From NCBI GenBank assembly GCA_910585245.1, contig CAJUCO010000008.1, positions 1 through 64,000 of the forward strand: a DNA stretch of 64,000 nt, given 5' to 3'. Both the position numbers and the translations under genes were made by a program. Shown piece by piece: positions 42,203 to 50,371 of the stretch. This DNA comes from an uncultured Oscillibacter sp. Lineage in GTDB: Bacteria > Bacillota > Clostridia > Oscillospirales > Oscillospiraceae. The notes below the pieces were generated by a model. The model did no database searches. It had not been told where the DNA came from and was given only the letters and a program-made list of their open reading frames with translations. How positions within the stretch are numbered: the first letter of the stretch is position 1; each line of letters starts with the position of its first letter.

Positions 42203-43243
42203 ATGGAACACAAGCTGGTGATTCTCCAGGCCGGACGGCTGGAGGGGCGGCTGGGACAGACGCTCGGGGCCGCTCTGGCGGGGGCGCCCTTCCGGTTTGC
42301 GGGGGAGGGGGAGTCCCTTCAAAACCGGCGGCTTCTCTTCGCCTTCTCCCTGCCGGGAAATGGAGTCAATCAGAGTTTGACGGAGCTTCTGGGCCGGCTC
42401 CGGGACCATCCCGGCTGCCTGCAAGGCAGCGTGGGGGGAGTGGTCATAGACGGAGAGGGAGACCTGTACACCAAGGCGGCGGGCCGGGAGCTCATCCTGG
42501 CCGCCAGTTTGGCGGGCTGCGCCTTTCCGGGACATCCCCTGGTGGAGGCCACGGGGAGCCTTCAAAACTTCGCCGTTCAGGCGCGGAACGGGGGCTGTGA
42601 CTTGGAAACCGCTTACCGCTTGGCGGTGGGGGACCTGGCGGAGCGGGTGGCGGATTTCGCGCCCCCCCGGCGGCGAAGGCCCAGGGTTTTGGCCCTCCAC
42701 GCGTCCAGCCGCGCCACCTCCAACACGCTGGACCTTTGGGGCCGGGTCCGGGAGCGGCTGGAGGAGGACTGTGAGATTTTGGAAATCGGCCTTAGGAACG
42801 GGACTCTGGAGGACTGCGCCGGGTGCCCCTACACCACCTGCCTCCACTTTGGGGAGCAGGGGGGCTGCTTTTACGGCGGCGTCATGGTCCAGGAGGTCTT
42901 CCCCGCCCTCCGGCAGGCAGACGCGGTGGCGCTTCTTTGTCCCAATTACAACGACGCCCTCTCCGCCAACCTCACCGCCGCCGTGAACCGCCTGACGGCT
43001 CTCTACCGCGCGACCTCTTTCGGGGGCAAGGCGGTCTTTGCCATTGTGGTCTCCGGCTATTCCGGGGGAGACCTGGTGGCAAGTCAGGTGGTCTCGGCCC
43101 TTTGCCTCAACAAGGGCTTCTGGCTTCCTCCCGGGGCCCTGCTGTTGGAGACCGCCAACGACGCTGGGGCGGCCCTCAGGCTGCCGGGAATCGGGGAGCG
43201 GCTGGAGCGCTTCGCGGACAATATGCGCTTTTGGCTTTCGTAG
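42203..43243 (+). CDS. NAD(P)H-dependent FMN reductase / iron-sulfur flavoprotein-like protein, 346 aa
   Basis: Residues about 172-346 form a flavodoxin-like FMN reductase domain: VLALHASSRATSNTLDL for the phosphate loop, then a Cys cluster CAGCPYTTC plus a further Cys in EQGGCFYGG. LLCPNYNDALSANLTAAVNRL and VVSGYSGGDLVASQ follow. The Cys spacing resembles iron-sulfur flavoproteins. The first 170 residues are a separate domain I do not recognise (PGNGVNQSLTELL, GVVIDGEGDLYTKAAGRELI). GAGGGGGG precedes the ATG. It is the last gene of the giant-protein operon. Confidence 0.75.
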   Translation: MEHKLVILQAGRLEGRLGQTLGAALAGAPFRFAGEGESLQNRRLLFAFSLPGNGVNQSLTELLGRLRDHPGCLQGSVGGVVIDGEGDLYTKAAGRELILAASLAGCAFPGHPLVEATGSLQNFAVQARNGGCDLETAYRLAVGDLAERVADFAPPRRRRPRVLALHASSRATSNTLDLWGRVRERLEEDCEILEIGLRNGTLEDCAGCPYTTCLHFGEQGGCFYGGVMVQEVFPALRQADAVALLCPNYNDALSANLTAAVNRLTALYRATSFGGKAVFAIVVSGYSGGDLVASQVVSALCLNKGFWLPPGALLLETANDAGAALRLPGIGERLERFADNMRFWLS

Positions 43244-43304
43244 AGGCGAAACCGTGTGGCCGTACCCTTAAAACGTACAGGGACGTACTCCGCCGCCGGG
43301 GCTC

Positions 43305-43333
43305 TTGCGCTTTGTGGCGGGACGTGCTAAAAT
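43305..43333 (+). promoter_or_regulatory. Promoter of the SLH protein gene
   Basis: TTGCGC, 17 bases, TAAAAT, 36 bases before the ATG. Confidence 0.65.
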
Positions 43334-43369
43334 GATGGGACAATCTATAGAAAAGGAGTATCCCCGTCT

Positions 43370-44539
43370 ATGAAAAAGTTTTTCCTGCCGCTGCTGGCCC
43401 TTCTCTGCCTGATCCTCCCGGCCCAGGCGGCGGGCTTTTACGATCTCCCGGCGGACCACTGGGCCGGGGAGGAAATCCAACAGGCGCTGGCCGCCGGGGC
43501 GGTAAACGGCTACGGCGACGGCTCCTTCCAGCCTGCCCGGGAGGTCACCGCCGCCCAATTTTGCGCCATACTTTCCCGCTCCTTCCTGCAGGAGGAGTAC
43601 GCCGCCGCCAAAGAGGGGAGGTACCAGGCCATGGACGCCTGCCGCGCCGTTCTCAAGGGCACGTCGGCGGAGGAGACCTGGCGGGACCTGGGCAAGCGCT
43701 GGGACCGCTATGTGAACGAGCCCCTGAGCCGCTATGACATGGCCCAGATCCTCTACAATCTGGTCCTGGAAAAGGACGCCCTCCAGGAGACCGTCCAGCT
43801 TTCCACCACGGACATCGCCGACTGGGCGGATATCCCCGACGGCTATCACAGCGCCGTCTTCACCTGCTGGGGTATGGGACTTCTAAAAGGACAGGCCGAT
43901 GGCCGCTTCGCCGGGGAAGAGCATTTGAACCGGGCCCAGACCTGTGTGATCTGGTCCCGGATGGACGCCTTGCTCAACGGCCCCCGAGAGATCCCGGAGG
44001 ACCCGGACGCGGGCGTAGAAGTCAAAGAGATGCCCGCTTTCGGTCTCCAGGGGGACGAGACGGTCCAGCAGATGATGAAGCGCGTCAACGCCAAAACGCC
44101 CCGCTGCAAGGAGGGCCGCCTTCCCAACGGCAAGCTGCGGACGGAGGAAAATATCCAAGAGCTGTTGGAGCTGGTGAAGCAGGGCTGCCCCGACGGCACG
44201 GTTTGGAGCAGCACCATCCGCTATGACTACCAGCCCTCCCAGTTCGGTTTGACACATGGCTGCTTGTCCTTTGCCATGGCGGTGGGGGATTTCCTTTTTG
44301 GGGAGGAGACTCCCGTCACGCAGCACCGGAATTTCCGGACCCTGGCCGTGGGGGACGCCCTCCATATCCAAGGCGGCGGCGCGGAACGGGTGCTGATTCT
44401 CACCTCCGTGGACCGGGAGGAGGACGTTTATACCGCCTGCGCCCTGGAGCGGAACGGGAAAGTGAACTGGGACGAGTGGGGCCCCCTCTCCGGATTGGTG
44501 GACGCCGTGAACTTCACCACCGTGTACAGCCGGGGATAA
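43370..44539 (+). CDS. Secreted SLH-domain protein with a Cys-containing C-terminal domain, 389 aa
   Basis: A signal peptide (MKKFFLPLLALLCLILPAQA) is followed by SLH modules: FYDLPADHWAGEEIQQALAAG with NGYGDGSFQPAREVT (about 22-70), a second module through about 135, and a third with GLLKGQADGRFAGEEHLNRAQ. These bind secondary cell-wall polymer. The C-terminal part (about 225-389) has THGCLSFAMAVGDFLFG and HRNFRTLAVGDALHI, which resemble a thiol-hydrolase-like domain I associate with clostridial surface proteins; activity is unproven. AAAAGGAG precedes the ATG. Confidence 0.8.
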   Translation: MKKFFLPLLALLCLILPAQAAGFYDLPADHWAGEEIQQALAAGAVNGYGDGSFQPAREVTAAQFCAILSRSFLQEEYAAAKEGRYQAMDACRAVLKGTSAEETWRDLGKRWDRYVNEPLSRYDMAQILYNLVLEKDALQETVQLSTTDIADWADIPDGYHSAVFTCWGMGLLKGQADGRFAGEEHLNRAQTCVIWSRMDALLNGPREIPEDPDAGVEVKEMPAFGLQGDETVQQMMKRVNAKTPRCKEGRLPNGKLRTEENIQELLELVKQGCPDGTVWSSTIRYDYQPSQFGLTHGCLSFAMAVGDFLFGEETPVTQHRNFRTLAVGDALHIQGGGAERVLILTSVDREEDVYTACALERNGKVNWDEWGPLSGLVDAVNFTTVYSRG

Positions 44540-44550
44540 GCCTTTGGAAA

Positions 44551-44571
44551 GGACCGCCCTTTGGGCGGTCC
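44551..44571 (+). terminator. Hairpin after the SLH gene
   Basis: GGACCGCCC / GGGCGGTCC with a TTT loop, 12 bases past the stop. No T-run. The same GGACCG/CGGTCC stem recurs at 44739-44759, there followed by TTTT. Confidence 0.5.
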
Positions 44572-44607
44572 TCAGAGTGCCGAAAAACCGTAAAAACCAT
44601 CCCCGGC

Positions 44608-44766
44608 GGGAAGGAAGAGAGTTACGAGAGGAACCCGGGAGGGGTTCCTTTCGTTTTCAATCATACGTTTTCAAAACATTTGAAAACGTTTTGAAAACTT
44701 GCTCAGGCTGGCGAAAATCCTTTTTCGACAGCCTGAAAGGACCGCCCGTTGGACGGTCCTTTTCCG
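44608..44766 (-). repeat. Modular hairpin repeat, copy 3 (left flank of the Hsp70/J pair)
   Basis: It matches the reverse complement of 48291-48472 module by module. The modules are GGAAGAGAG-TTACGAGAG; hairpin CGAGAGGAACCC / GGGTTCCTTTCG (44625-44653); a GTTTTCAAAAC..GTTTTGAAAAC segment; stem TCAGGCTGGCGAAAA / TTTTCGACAGCCTGA (44703-44736); and terminator hairpin AAAGGACCG / CGGTCCTTTT. The last hairpin can also terminate transcription entering from the left. Confidence 0.8.
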
Positions 44767-44777
44767 TCTCTCCGCCC

Positions 44778-44806
44778 TTGCAAACCCTTGTTTCAAGTGT
44801 TATGAT
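44778..44806 (+). promoter_or_regulatory. Promoter of the hscC-like gene
   Basis: TTGCAA, 17 bases, TATGAT, 33 bases before the ATG and directly after repeat copy 3. Confidence 0.75.
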
Positions 44807-44839
44807 ATCCACAGCAAACCAAGGAAAGCGGGGAAAGAC

Positions 44840-46573
44840 ATGGCAATCATCGGCATTGATCTGGGTACCACCAACTCTCTGGCCGCCGTCTGGCGCAACG
44901 GGAAGAGCGAGCTGATTCCAAACGCAGCCGGGAAGGCGCTGACTCCCAGCGTAGTGAGCGTGGACGAGGATGGCGGCGTCCTGGTGGGCCGGGCGGCCAG
45001 GGACCGCCTCATCTCCCACCCGGAGCGGACCGCCGCCCGGTTTAAGCGGTTTATGGGCACAGACAAGACCTATACGCTGGGCAGCCGGACCTTCACGCCG
45101 GAGGATTTGTCCTCCCTGATTCTCCGCTCTCTCCGGGAAGACGCGGAGGCCTATCTGGGAGAGACGGTGGAGGAGGCGGTGGTCAGCGTCCCCGCCTACT
45201 TCGCCGAGGCCCAGCGGGCGGCTACAAAACGGGCCGCCGCCCTGGCGGGACTGAAGGTGGAACGGCTGGTCAACGAGCCCTCCGCCGCCGCGGTGGCGGG
45301 CCACATCAGCGAGGGGGAGGAGGATAAGGTCTCGCTGGTCTTCGATCTTGGCGGCGGCACCCTGGACGTGTCCTTGGTGGAGCGCTTCGGCAATGTGGTC
45401 AGCGTCACCGCCGTCAGTGGGGACAACCGCCTGGGCGGCGCGGATTTTGATTTGGCCATTGCCCGGGGCTTTTGCGAGGACGGACACTTGGATTTCGACA
45501 GCCTGACTCCCCGCCAAAAAGAGCTTTTAATCCGGCAGGCGGAGACCTGCAAGATGGCCCTGACGAACCAGGAGATGGTGATCATGTCTGTGGACGACGG
45601 GACGATTTCCGCAGCCCTGACCCTTTCCAACGAGTGGCTTATCCGCAAGTGCGAAACGCTCTTCCGGCGGATGACCGCCCCCATTCAGCGGGTCTTTCTG
45701 GACGGGGGCGTCTCCCCCCGGGAGCTGGACGATCTGGTGATGGTGGGCGGGTCCAGCCATATGCCCGCCGTCCGGCGGTACATCGCCCGGTTTCTCCGCA
45801 AAGAGCCCGTCCGGGACAGCCGCCCCGACACGGCCGTGGCCCTGGGGGCGGGAATTTGCGCCGGGATGAAGGCCCGGGTGGGGGACCTTCGGGAGCTGGT
45901 TCTCACCGACGTGTGCCCGTTCACCCTGGGGGTGGCCCGGTATAACGAAAGCGAACCGGGCCGGGACCTGATGAGCCCCATTATCGAGCGTAACAGCGTT
46001 CTCCCAACCAGCAAGATGGGGATTTACTATACCGTCCGGGACGGCCAGGACCGGGTGGATGTGCGGGTCTATCAGGGGGAGAACCGCTACTGTGCGGATA
46101 ACACCCTGCTGGGGACGCTCCAGATCTCCGTGCCCCCGGCCCCCAGGGGGGAGCAATCCATCCGCGTCCGCTTCACCTATGACATCAACGGCCTTTTAGA
46201 GGTGGAGGTGGCCGGAGAGGCGGGGCAGTCCCGGCGTCTGGTCCTCCAGAACAAGGACATGACGGCGGCGGAGGCGGAGCGCCGCTTACAAGAGCTGTCC
46301 CATCTAAAGCTCCACCCCCGGGACCAGGAGGAGTACCGGGCCATGGTGGCCCGGGGGGAGCGGCTGTATGCCGTCACCGTGGGGGAGCTTCGGGAACAGG
46401 TGGCGGAGATGCTGGATTGGTATCAGCGGGTTCTCTCCACCCAGGAGAACTTGAAAATTGCCAAGGCCACAAAGCGTCTGGACCGCTTTTTCGATCAGGC
46501 GGAGGCCTATCTGGGAGACGCGGCCCTGCCGCCGCCGGAGCTTTCGGAGGACGATGAGGAGGACGGGCTGTGA
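44840..46573 (+). CDS. hscC: HscC-type Hsp70 chaperone
   Basis: An ATP-dependent chaperone. The 577-aa length and shortened substrate-binding part fit HscC rather than DnaK. The nucleotide-binding domain has GIDLGTTNSLAAVWRNG, VVSVPAYFAEAQRAATKRAA, LVNEPSAAAVAGH, LVFDLGGGTLDVSLVE and LVMVGGSSHMPAVRR. The tail is acidic (ELSEDDEEDG). A GGGGAAAG RBS precedes ATG 44840. It is coupled by a GTGA overlap to the J-like gene, as expected for a chaperone and dedicated co-chaperone. Confidence 0.92.
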   Translation: MAIIGIDLGTTNSLAAVWRNGKSELIPNAAGKALTPSVVSVDEDGGVLVGRAARDRLISHPERTAARFKRFMGTDKTYTLGSRTFTPEDLSSLILRSLREDAEAYLGETVEEAVVSVPAYFAEAQRAATKRAAALAGLKVERLVNEPSAAAVAGHISEGEEDKVSLVFDLGGGTLDVSLVERFGNVVSVTAVSGDNRLGGADFDLAIARGFCEDGHLDFDSLTPRQKELLIRQAETCKMALTNQEMVIMSVDDGTISAALTLSNEWLIRKCETLFRRMTAPIQRVFLDGGVSPRELDDLVMVGGSSHMPAVRRYIARFLRKEPVRDSRPDTAVALGAGICAGMKARVGDLRELVLTDVCPFTLGVARYNESEPGRDLMSPIIERNSVLPTSKMGIYYTVRDGQDRVDVRVYQGENRYCADNTLLGTLQISVPPAPRGEQSIRVRFTYDINGLLEVEVAGEAGQSRRLVLQNKDMTAAEAERRLQELSHLKLHPRDQEEYRAMVARGERLYAVTVGELREQVAEMLDWYQRVLSTQENLKIAKATKRLDRFFDQAEAYLGDAALPPPELSEDDEEDGL

Positions 46574-48288
46574 GCTGGCCCTGGAGCGAGCTGGGTCTGG
46601 AGGGCCCCGGCGGCCTTCCGGAAATCCGGGAGGCCTATGCCAAGCGATTGAAAACCACCCATCCCGAGGAGGACCCGGAGGGCTTCCAGCAACTCCACGC
46701 CGCCTATCAGGAGGCCAGCCGACGGGCTCGCCAGGCCGCCCGGAACCCACAGGGGCAGGGGGCGCCGGAGGAGATGGAGGGGGAGGACTCTTCGGGTTTC
46801 GCGGGGAAAGAGAAAACGGAGGAGCCCCCGGAGGAATCGCCGCCTTGGGACTATGAACGCCTTTTCGCGGAAGGGGCGGCGGAGGCCCAGGCGGCCCGCC
46901 GGCGGAAACTGGAGGAGCTTCGAAAGAAAAACCAGTCCCGGCTGCGAGAGGAGGAACTGCGGCGGGCGGAGGACGAGGAGGAGTCCTGGGCGGCGGTCAT
47001 GGCGGCGGCCCAGGCTTTGGAGCTGCTGCACACCGGCGGCGCGCCGCTGTCCCGGTGGTGGGGATTTTTGGAAAGTCCGGTCTTTTTGAATGTCCGGGCC
47101 AACCACGATTTTGTCTTCGCGCTGGAGGACTTCCTCCAGCAGCACCCCGACCTTTCCCCGGAGATTCGCAGGGCCATTTTCATCGCCTATGAGAGGCAAA
47201 ACGGCTCCAAATACGCCATGTACCACCGCCTCTACCAACTTTTAAATGTGGAGCAAGGGGACAGGCGGAGAATGGCCCGGGCCAAAAGCGGCTGGCGGAA
47301 CGCTTGGCGGAGGTATCCCCCCTGGCGGAAGGCTGTCATTGTGGTTTGCTTCTCCATTTTGGCGGTTTTCTTCTCCATAGGCTGGGCCGTCAATCTGCAA
47401 ACCGCCCGGGAGGATTTTGCCGCGAGGCAGGCGGCCAAACACTGGCCGGAGACGGCCTCCCAGTGGCTGGAGGAAGACTTTGGAGAGCCCTTCATCGTGT
47501 CCGGCAAGCTCTTCGCCCCGGCGGAGCACCCCCATCTTCTCTTCCAGGTCCTCCCCTATGGGGAGCGGTCGGACCGCTGGCCCGGTTACTGGACGAATTA
47601 TGCCGGAGTTCTGGTGCAGGCGGCCCTGGAGGCCTTTGCCGCGCAGCAGGAGCTGGAGTTGGAACTAGGGGCCTATACGGGAGAGCTGGGGGACGCGCCG
47701 GGGGCCTATCTTTTCAATGTGCCTTTCCAGGGGGCGGAGGAAACCATTGCCGCCCTGGGGGAATTGGTGGACAACCTGGAAGCCCGGGAGTGGTATCAGG
47801 TCCTCTCCCCCACGCAAGAGGGGAAGACGCCGGTCCGGGAGCCGGTGGAGTACCAGATCTTTCTTTGTTACGAGGGACTGGCCTTCTACGACGCCGGGTC
47901 CGCCGGGGGGTTCGATGCCTCCGAGGCCCTGTCCCGGTATGAGCAGGTGGGGTGCGCCTATCTCCGCTACATTCTGGAGCACAGCGGTCTGGCGGACAAA
48001 CACATGGGGGAGGGAGCCTATGTTCTCCAGGACCAGGGTCCCCTGAAAATCGGCGAGGGAACCTTCTACCAGGTCACCGGCGCGGACAAGGACAGCGGGG
48101 AGGCCCGGGTCCAGTATATCCAGGCCTCCGGCGGAGGGATGCTCTTTTGCATCCCCGCCGGGGAGCTGGAGGGCCCTCCCGGCCTGACGGATCTCTACGG
48201 AGGCGCCACCTCCCAACTCCAGGTGGACAAGGTGGGGCTGGTGCTGGTGTTTGACCACGTTGGTCCGGCGCAGGAAGGGGAGCAATAG
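46570..48288 (+). CDS. Membrane-anchored J-domain-like co-chaperone of HscC (DjlB/DjlC-like), 572 aa
   Basis: The N-terminal 50 residues form a degenerate J domain: IREAYAKRLKTTHPEEDPEGFQ, where HPD reads HPE, as in the divergent J-like proteins that serve HscC in enterobacteria. An acidic, charged linker follows (about 60-135). One membrane helix lies near residues 255-277 (AVIVVCFSILAVFFSIGW), and a large domain of unknown fold, presumably outside the cell, covers about 280-572. It starts with GTG overlapping the hscC stop. Confidence 0.8.
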   Translation: MSWPWSELGLEGPGGLPEIREAYAKRLKTTHPEEDPEGFQQLHAAYQEASRRARQAARNPQGQGAPEEMEGEDSSGFAGKEKTEEPPEESPPWDYERLFAEGAAEAQAARRRKLEELRKKNQSRLREEELRRAEDEEESWAAVMAAAQALELLHTGGAPLSRWWGFLESPVFLNVRANHDFVFALEDFLQQHPDLSPEIRRAIFIAYERQNGSKYAMYHRLYQLLNVEQGDRRRMARAKSGWRNAWRRYPPWRKAVIVVCFSILAVFFSIGWAVNLQTAREDFAARQAAKHWPETASQWLEEDFGEPFIVSGKLFAPAEHPHLLFQVLPYGERSDRWPGYWTNYAGVLVQAALEAFAAQQELELELGAYTGELGDAPGAYLFNVPFQGAEETIAALGELVDNLEAREWYQVLSPTQEGKTPVREPVEYQIFLCYEGLAFYDAGSAGGFDASEALSRYEQVGCAYLRYILEHSGLADKHMGEGAYVLQDQGPLKIGEGTFYQVTGADKDSGEARVQYIQASGGGMLFCIPAGELEGPPGLTDLYGGATSQLQVDKVGLVLVFDHVGPAQEGEQ

Positions 48289-48290
48289 GA

Positions 48291-48472
48291 ACCGGGCCGT
48301 CACCGGCCCGGTTCAGGCTGCCGAAAAAGATTTTCGCCAGCCTGAATAAGGTTTTCAGACCTTTCAAAAGGTCTGAAAACTTCTGATTCAAAAACGAGAG
48401 AAACCCATCAGGGTTTCTCTCGTAGCTCTTTCCCGTTCCGCCCTATTCTAGACGGCGCTTTTTTGACGAGCT
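48291..48472 (+). repeat. Modular hairpin repeat, copy 4 (right flank of the Hsp70/J pair)
   Basis: The modules are CCGGGCCG / CGGCCCGG hairpin; stem TTCAGGCTGCCGAAAA / TTTTCGCCAGCCTGAA (48312-48346); hairpin GTTTTCAGACCTTT / AAAGGTCTGAAAAC; perfect 12-bp hairpin CGAGAGAAACCC / GGGTTTCTCTCG (48395-48422); TAGCTCTTTCCCGTTCCG; and GCGCTTTTTTGAC. It is in inverted orientation to copy 3. Confidence 0.8.
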
Positions 48473-48501
48473 GAGGAACCCAAGGGGGTTCCTCTTTTTT
48501 T
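48473..48501 (+). terminator. Terminator of the hscC-J operon
   Basis: GAGGAACCC / GGGTTCCTC with an AAGG-type loop and seven T. It lies between the convergent J-like and prmA genes. Confidence 0.85.
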
Positions 48502-48514
48502 CGTCACAGGCTGT

Positions 48515-49468
48515 TTACCGGCAGGTAAAGGCGTACCAGCCGTTGTCCTCCCGCCGGTTTTGGATGTCAAGACCCGCGGCGGTTAAGGCGGCTTCCACCT
48601 CTCCGGCCCTGCCCTCAATGATGCCGGAGCAGAGGAAGGCGCCGCCTGCGTTCAAAAGTCTCCGGACACGGGGGGCCAGGGCGATGATCACGTCCGCCAC
48701 AATGTTGGCCAGCACCAGATCGTATCCCCCGCCGATTTTCTCCGCCACGGTTTCGTCCGTCAAAAGGTTTCCCACCAGAATGTCCATTTGCTCCGGGCCG
48801 ATGCCGTTTAACTTTGCGTTTTCCCCGGCGGCATCCCGGCACTTGTCGTCAATGTCCACCGCCAGGGCGGACCCGGCCCCCAGGCGCAAGGCGGCCACAG
48901 ACAAAATGCCGCTTCCGCAGCCCAGGTCCAACACCCGCTCTCCGCCCCGGACCAGATCCTCCAGGGCTGTGAGACACAGCCGGGTGGTGGCGTGGGCCCC
49001 GGTTCCAAAGGTGAGCCCTGGGTCCAGGTAGAGGGGCGCCCGGTCCCCGGGGTCCGCCTCCTCCCACTGGGGGATGACCAGCAGCCGCCTTCCGATCTCC
49101 ATGGGCTTATAGTACTGTTTCCAGTTGTTCTCCCAGTCGGCGTCCTCCACATCCTCCAGGGTCATCAGCAGGGTTCCCAGGTCTTGGCGCTCCCGCTTCA
49201 GATCTTCCAGGGCGACGCGGATTTCCCCCAGCTTGGCAAAGCCCGCCTCCCGGGCCTCCAGATAGAAGGTGATCCGGGACCGGCCCGCCATGTGGCGCTC
49301 CAGATCTTCGTCCACATAGTCCCAGTAGTCGTGGTTATTTTCCAGAAAGTCCTGGAACTCCTCCTCGTCTTCAATCATCACACCGTCCACCCCCAGGGCG
49401 GACAAAAAGGCCTGGACCGTCTCCAGTCCTCCGTGATGGGTGTCAATGTGCACTTCCAGCCAGCGCAT
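48515..49468 (-). CDS. prmA: Ribosomal protein L11 methyltransferase
   Basis: A SAM-dependent enzyme that methylates L11. The 317-aa product has an N-terminal L11-binding domain (MRWLEVHIDTHHGGLETVQAFL). The catalytic domain has DPGLTFGTGAHATTRLCL, SAM motif I VLDLGCGSGILSVAALRLGA and VLANIVADVIIAL. ATG 49468 is placed nine bases after GAAAGG; a TTG two codons earlier is possible. It follows degV by 24 bases. Confidence 0.94.
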   Translation of the reverse strand: MRWLEVHIDTHHGGLETVQAFLSALGVDGVMIEDEEEFQDFLENNHDYWDYVDEDLERHMAGRSRITFYLEAREAGFAKLGEIRVALEDLKRERQDLGTLLMTLEDVEDADWENNWKQYYKPMEIGRRLLVIPQWEEADPGDRAPLYLDPGLTFGTGAHATTRLCLTALEDLVRGGERVLDLGCGSGILSVAALRLGAGSALAVDIDDKCRDAAGENAKLNGIGPEQMDILVGNLLTDETVAEKIGGGYDLVLANIVADVIIALAPRVRRLLNAGGAFLCSGIIEGRAGEVEAALTAAGLDIQNRREDNGWYAFTCR

Positions 49469-49492
49469 ATTCAACCGCCTTTCTATAGGTCC

Positions 49493-50371
49493 TCACCGGC
49501 TTCTGCCGACGAAAAACAGCGTTACGGCCCCGGCTCCGGTGTGGCTGCCGATTACAGGACCTATATAGTTGATAAAGACCTCCCTCACCCCCAGGCGGCG
49601 GCGGACCTCCTCCGCCAGGAATTCCGCTTCCTCCCGGCAGTCCCCGTGGCTGATAAAGACGGGGTATTCCTCCGGGTCCACGGCGGTTTTCTCCATGTGG
49701 TCCACCAGAGCCAACAAGGAGGCCTTCCGCCCCCGGCACTTCTCCATGGGGATCAGACGGCCCTGACCGTCCACGTGGAGTACGGGCTTGACGGACAGCA
49801 TGGTCCCGAACAGGGCCGCCGCCGCGCTGACCCGGCCGCCCCGCTTCAGGTGCTTGAGATCGTCCACGGTAAACCAGTGGCAGATGTTGGCCTTGGCACC
49901 CTCGGCGTAGTCCCAGACCTCTTCCAGGGTTTTTCCCTTCTGCTTTTCCCGGGCGCAGAGCCAGACGAATAGACCCTGTCCCATGGAGGCGCAGAGGCTG
50001 TCCATAACCAGCACCTTCCGCTCCGGGAAGGACTCGCTCAGTTCTCTCCCCGCGATGACGGCGGACTGGTAGGTGGTGGAGAGGGCGGAAGAAAAGCAAA
50101 GACACAAAATGTCCCGTCCGGAGGCCAGTATGGGCCTCATGGCGGCCTCGAAATCCCCCACGTTGACGGCGGAGGTGACGGGCATGGCGCCGTTTCGAAC
50201 ATGGCGGTAAAAGTCCTGGAAGCCGATCTCGCTGCCGTCCAGCAGATTCCGGTAGCTCTTTCCCTCCATTTCCAGCCGGAGGGGCAGCACCTCCAGAGAC
50301 AGCTGCCGCGCCATGTCCGCAGTGAGGTCGCAGCAGCTGTCGGTCATGATCACATAGTCAGCCATGTTCAT
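49493..50371 (-). CDS. DegV family fatty-acid-binding protein
   Basis: FakB/DegV proteins hand fatty acids to the FakA kinase. The 292-aa product begins YVIMTDSCCDLTADMARQL and has the typical TSAVNVGDFE, CLCFSSALSTTYQSA and VLVMDSLCASMGQGLFVWL segments, and ends with GPVIGSHTGAGAVTLFFVG. No fakA is nearby. It starts at an ATGA overlap with the DUF1836 gene. Confidence 0.92.
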   Translation of the reverse strand: MNMADYVIMTDSCCDLTADMARQLSLEVLPLRLEMEGKSYRNLLDGSEIGFQDFYRHVRNGAMPVTSAVNVGDFEAAMRPILASGRDILCLCFSSALSTTYQSAVIAGRELSESFPERKVLVMDSLCASMGQGLFVWLCAREKQKGKTLEEVWDYAEGAKANICHWFTVDDLKHLKRGGRVSAAAALFGTMLSVKPVLHVDGQGRLIPMEKCRGRKASLLALVDHMEKTAVDPEEYPVFISHGDCREEAEFLAEEVRRRLGVREVFINYIGPVIGSHTGAGAVTLFFVGRSR

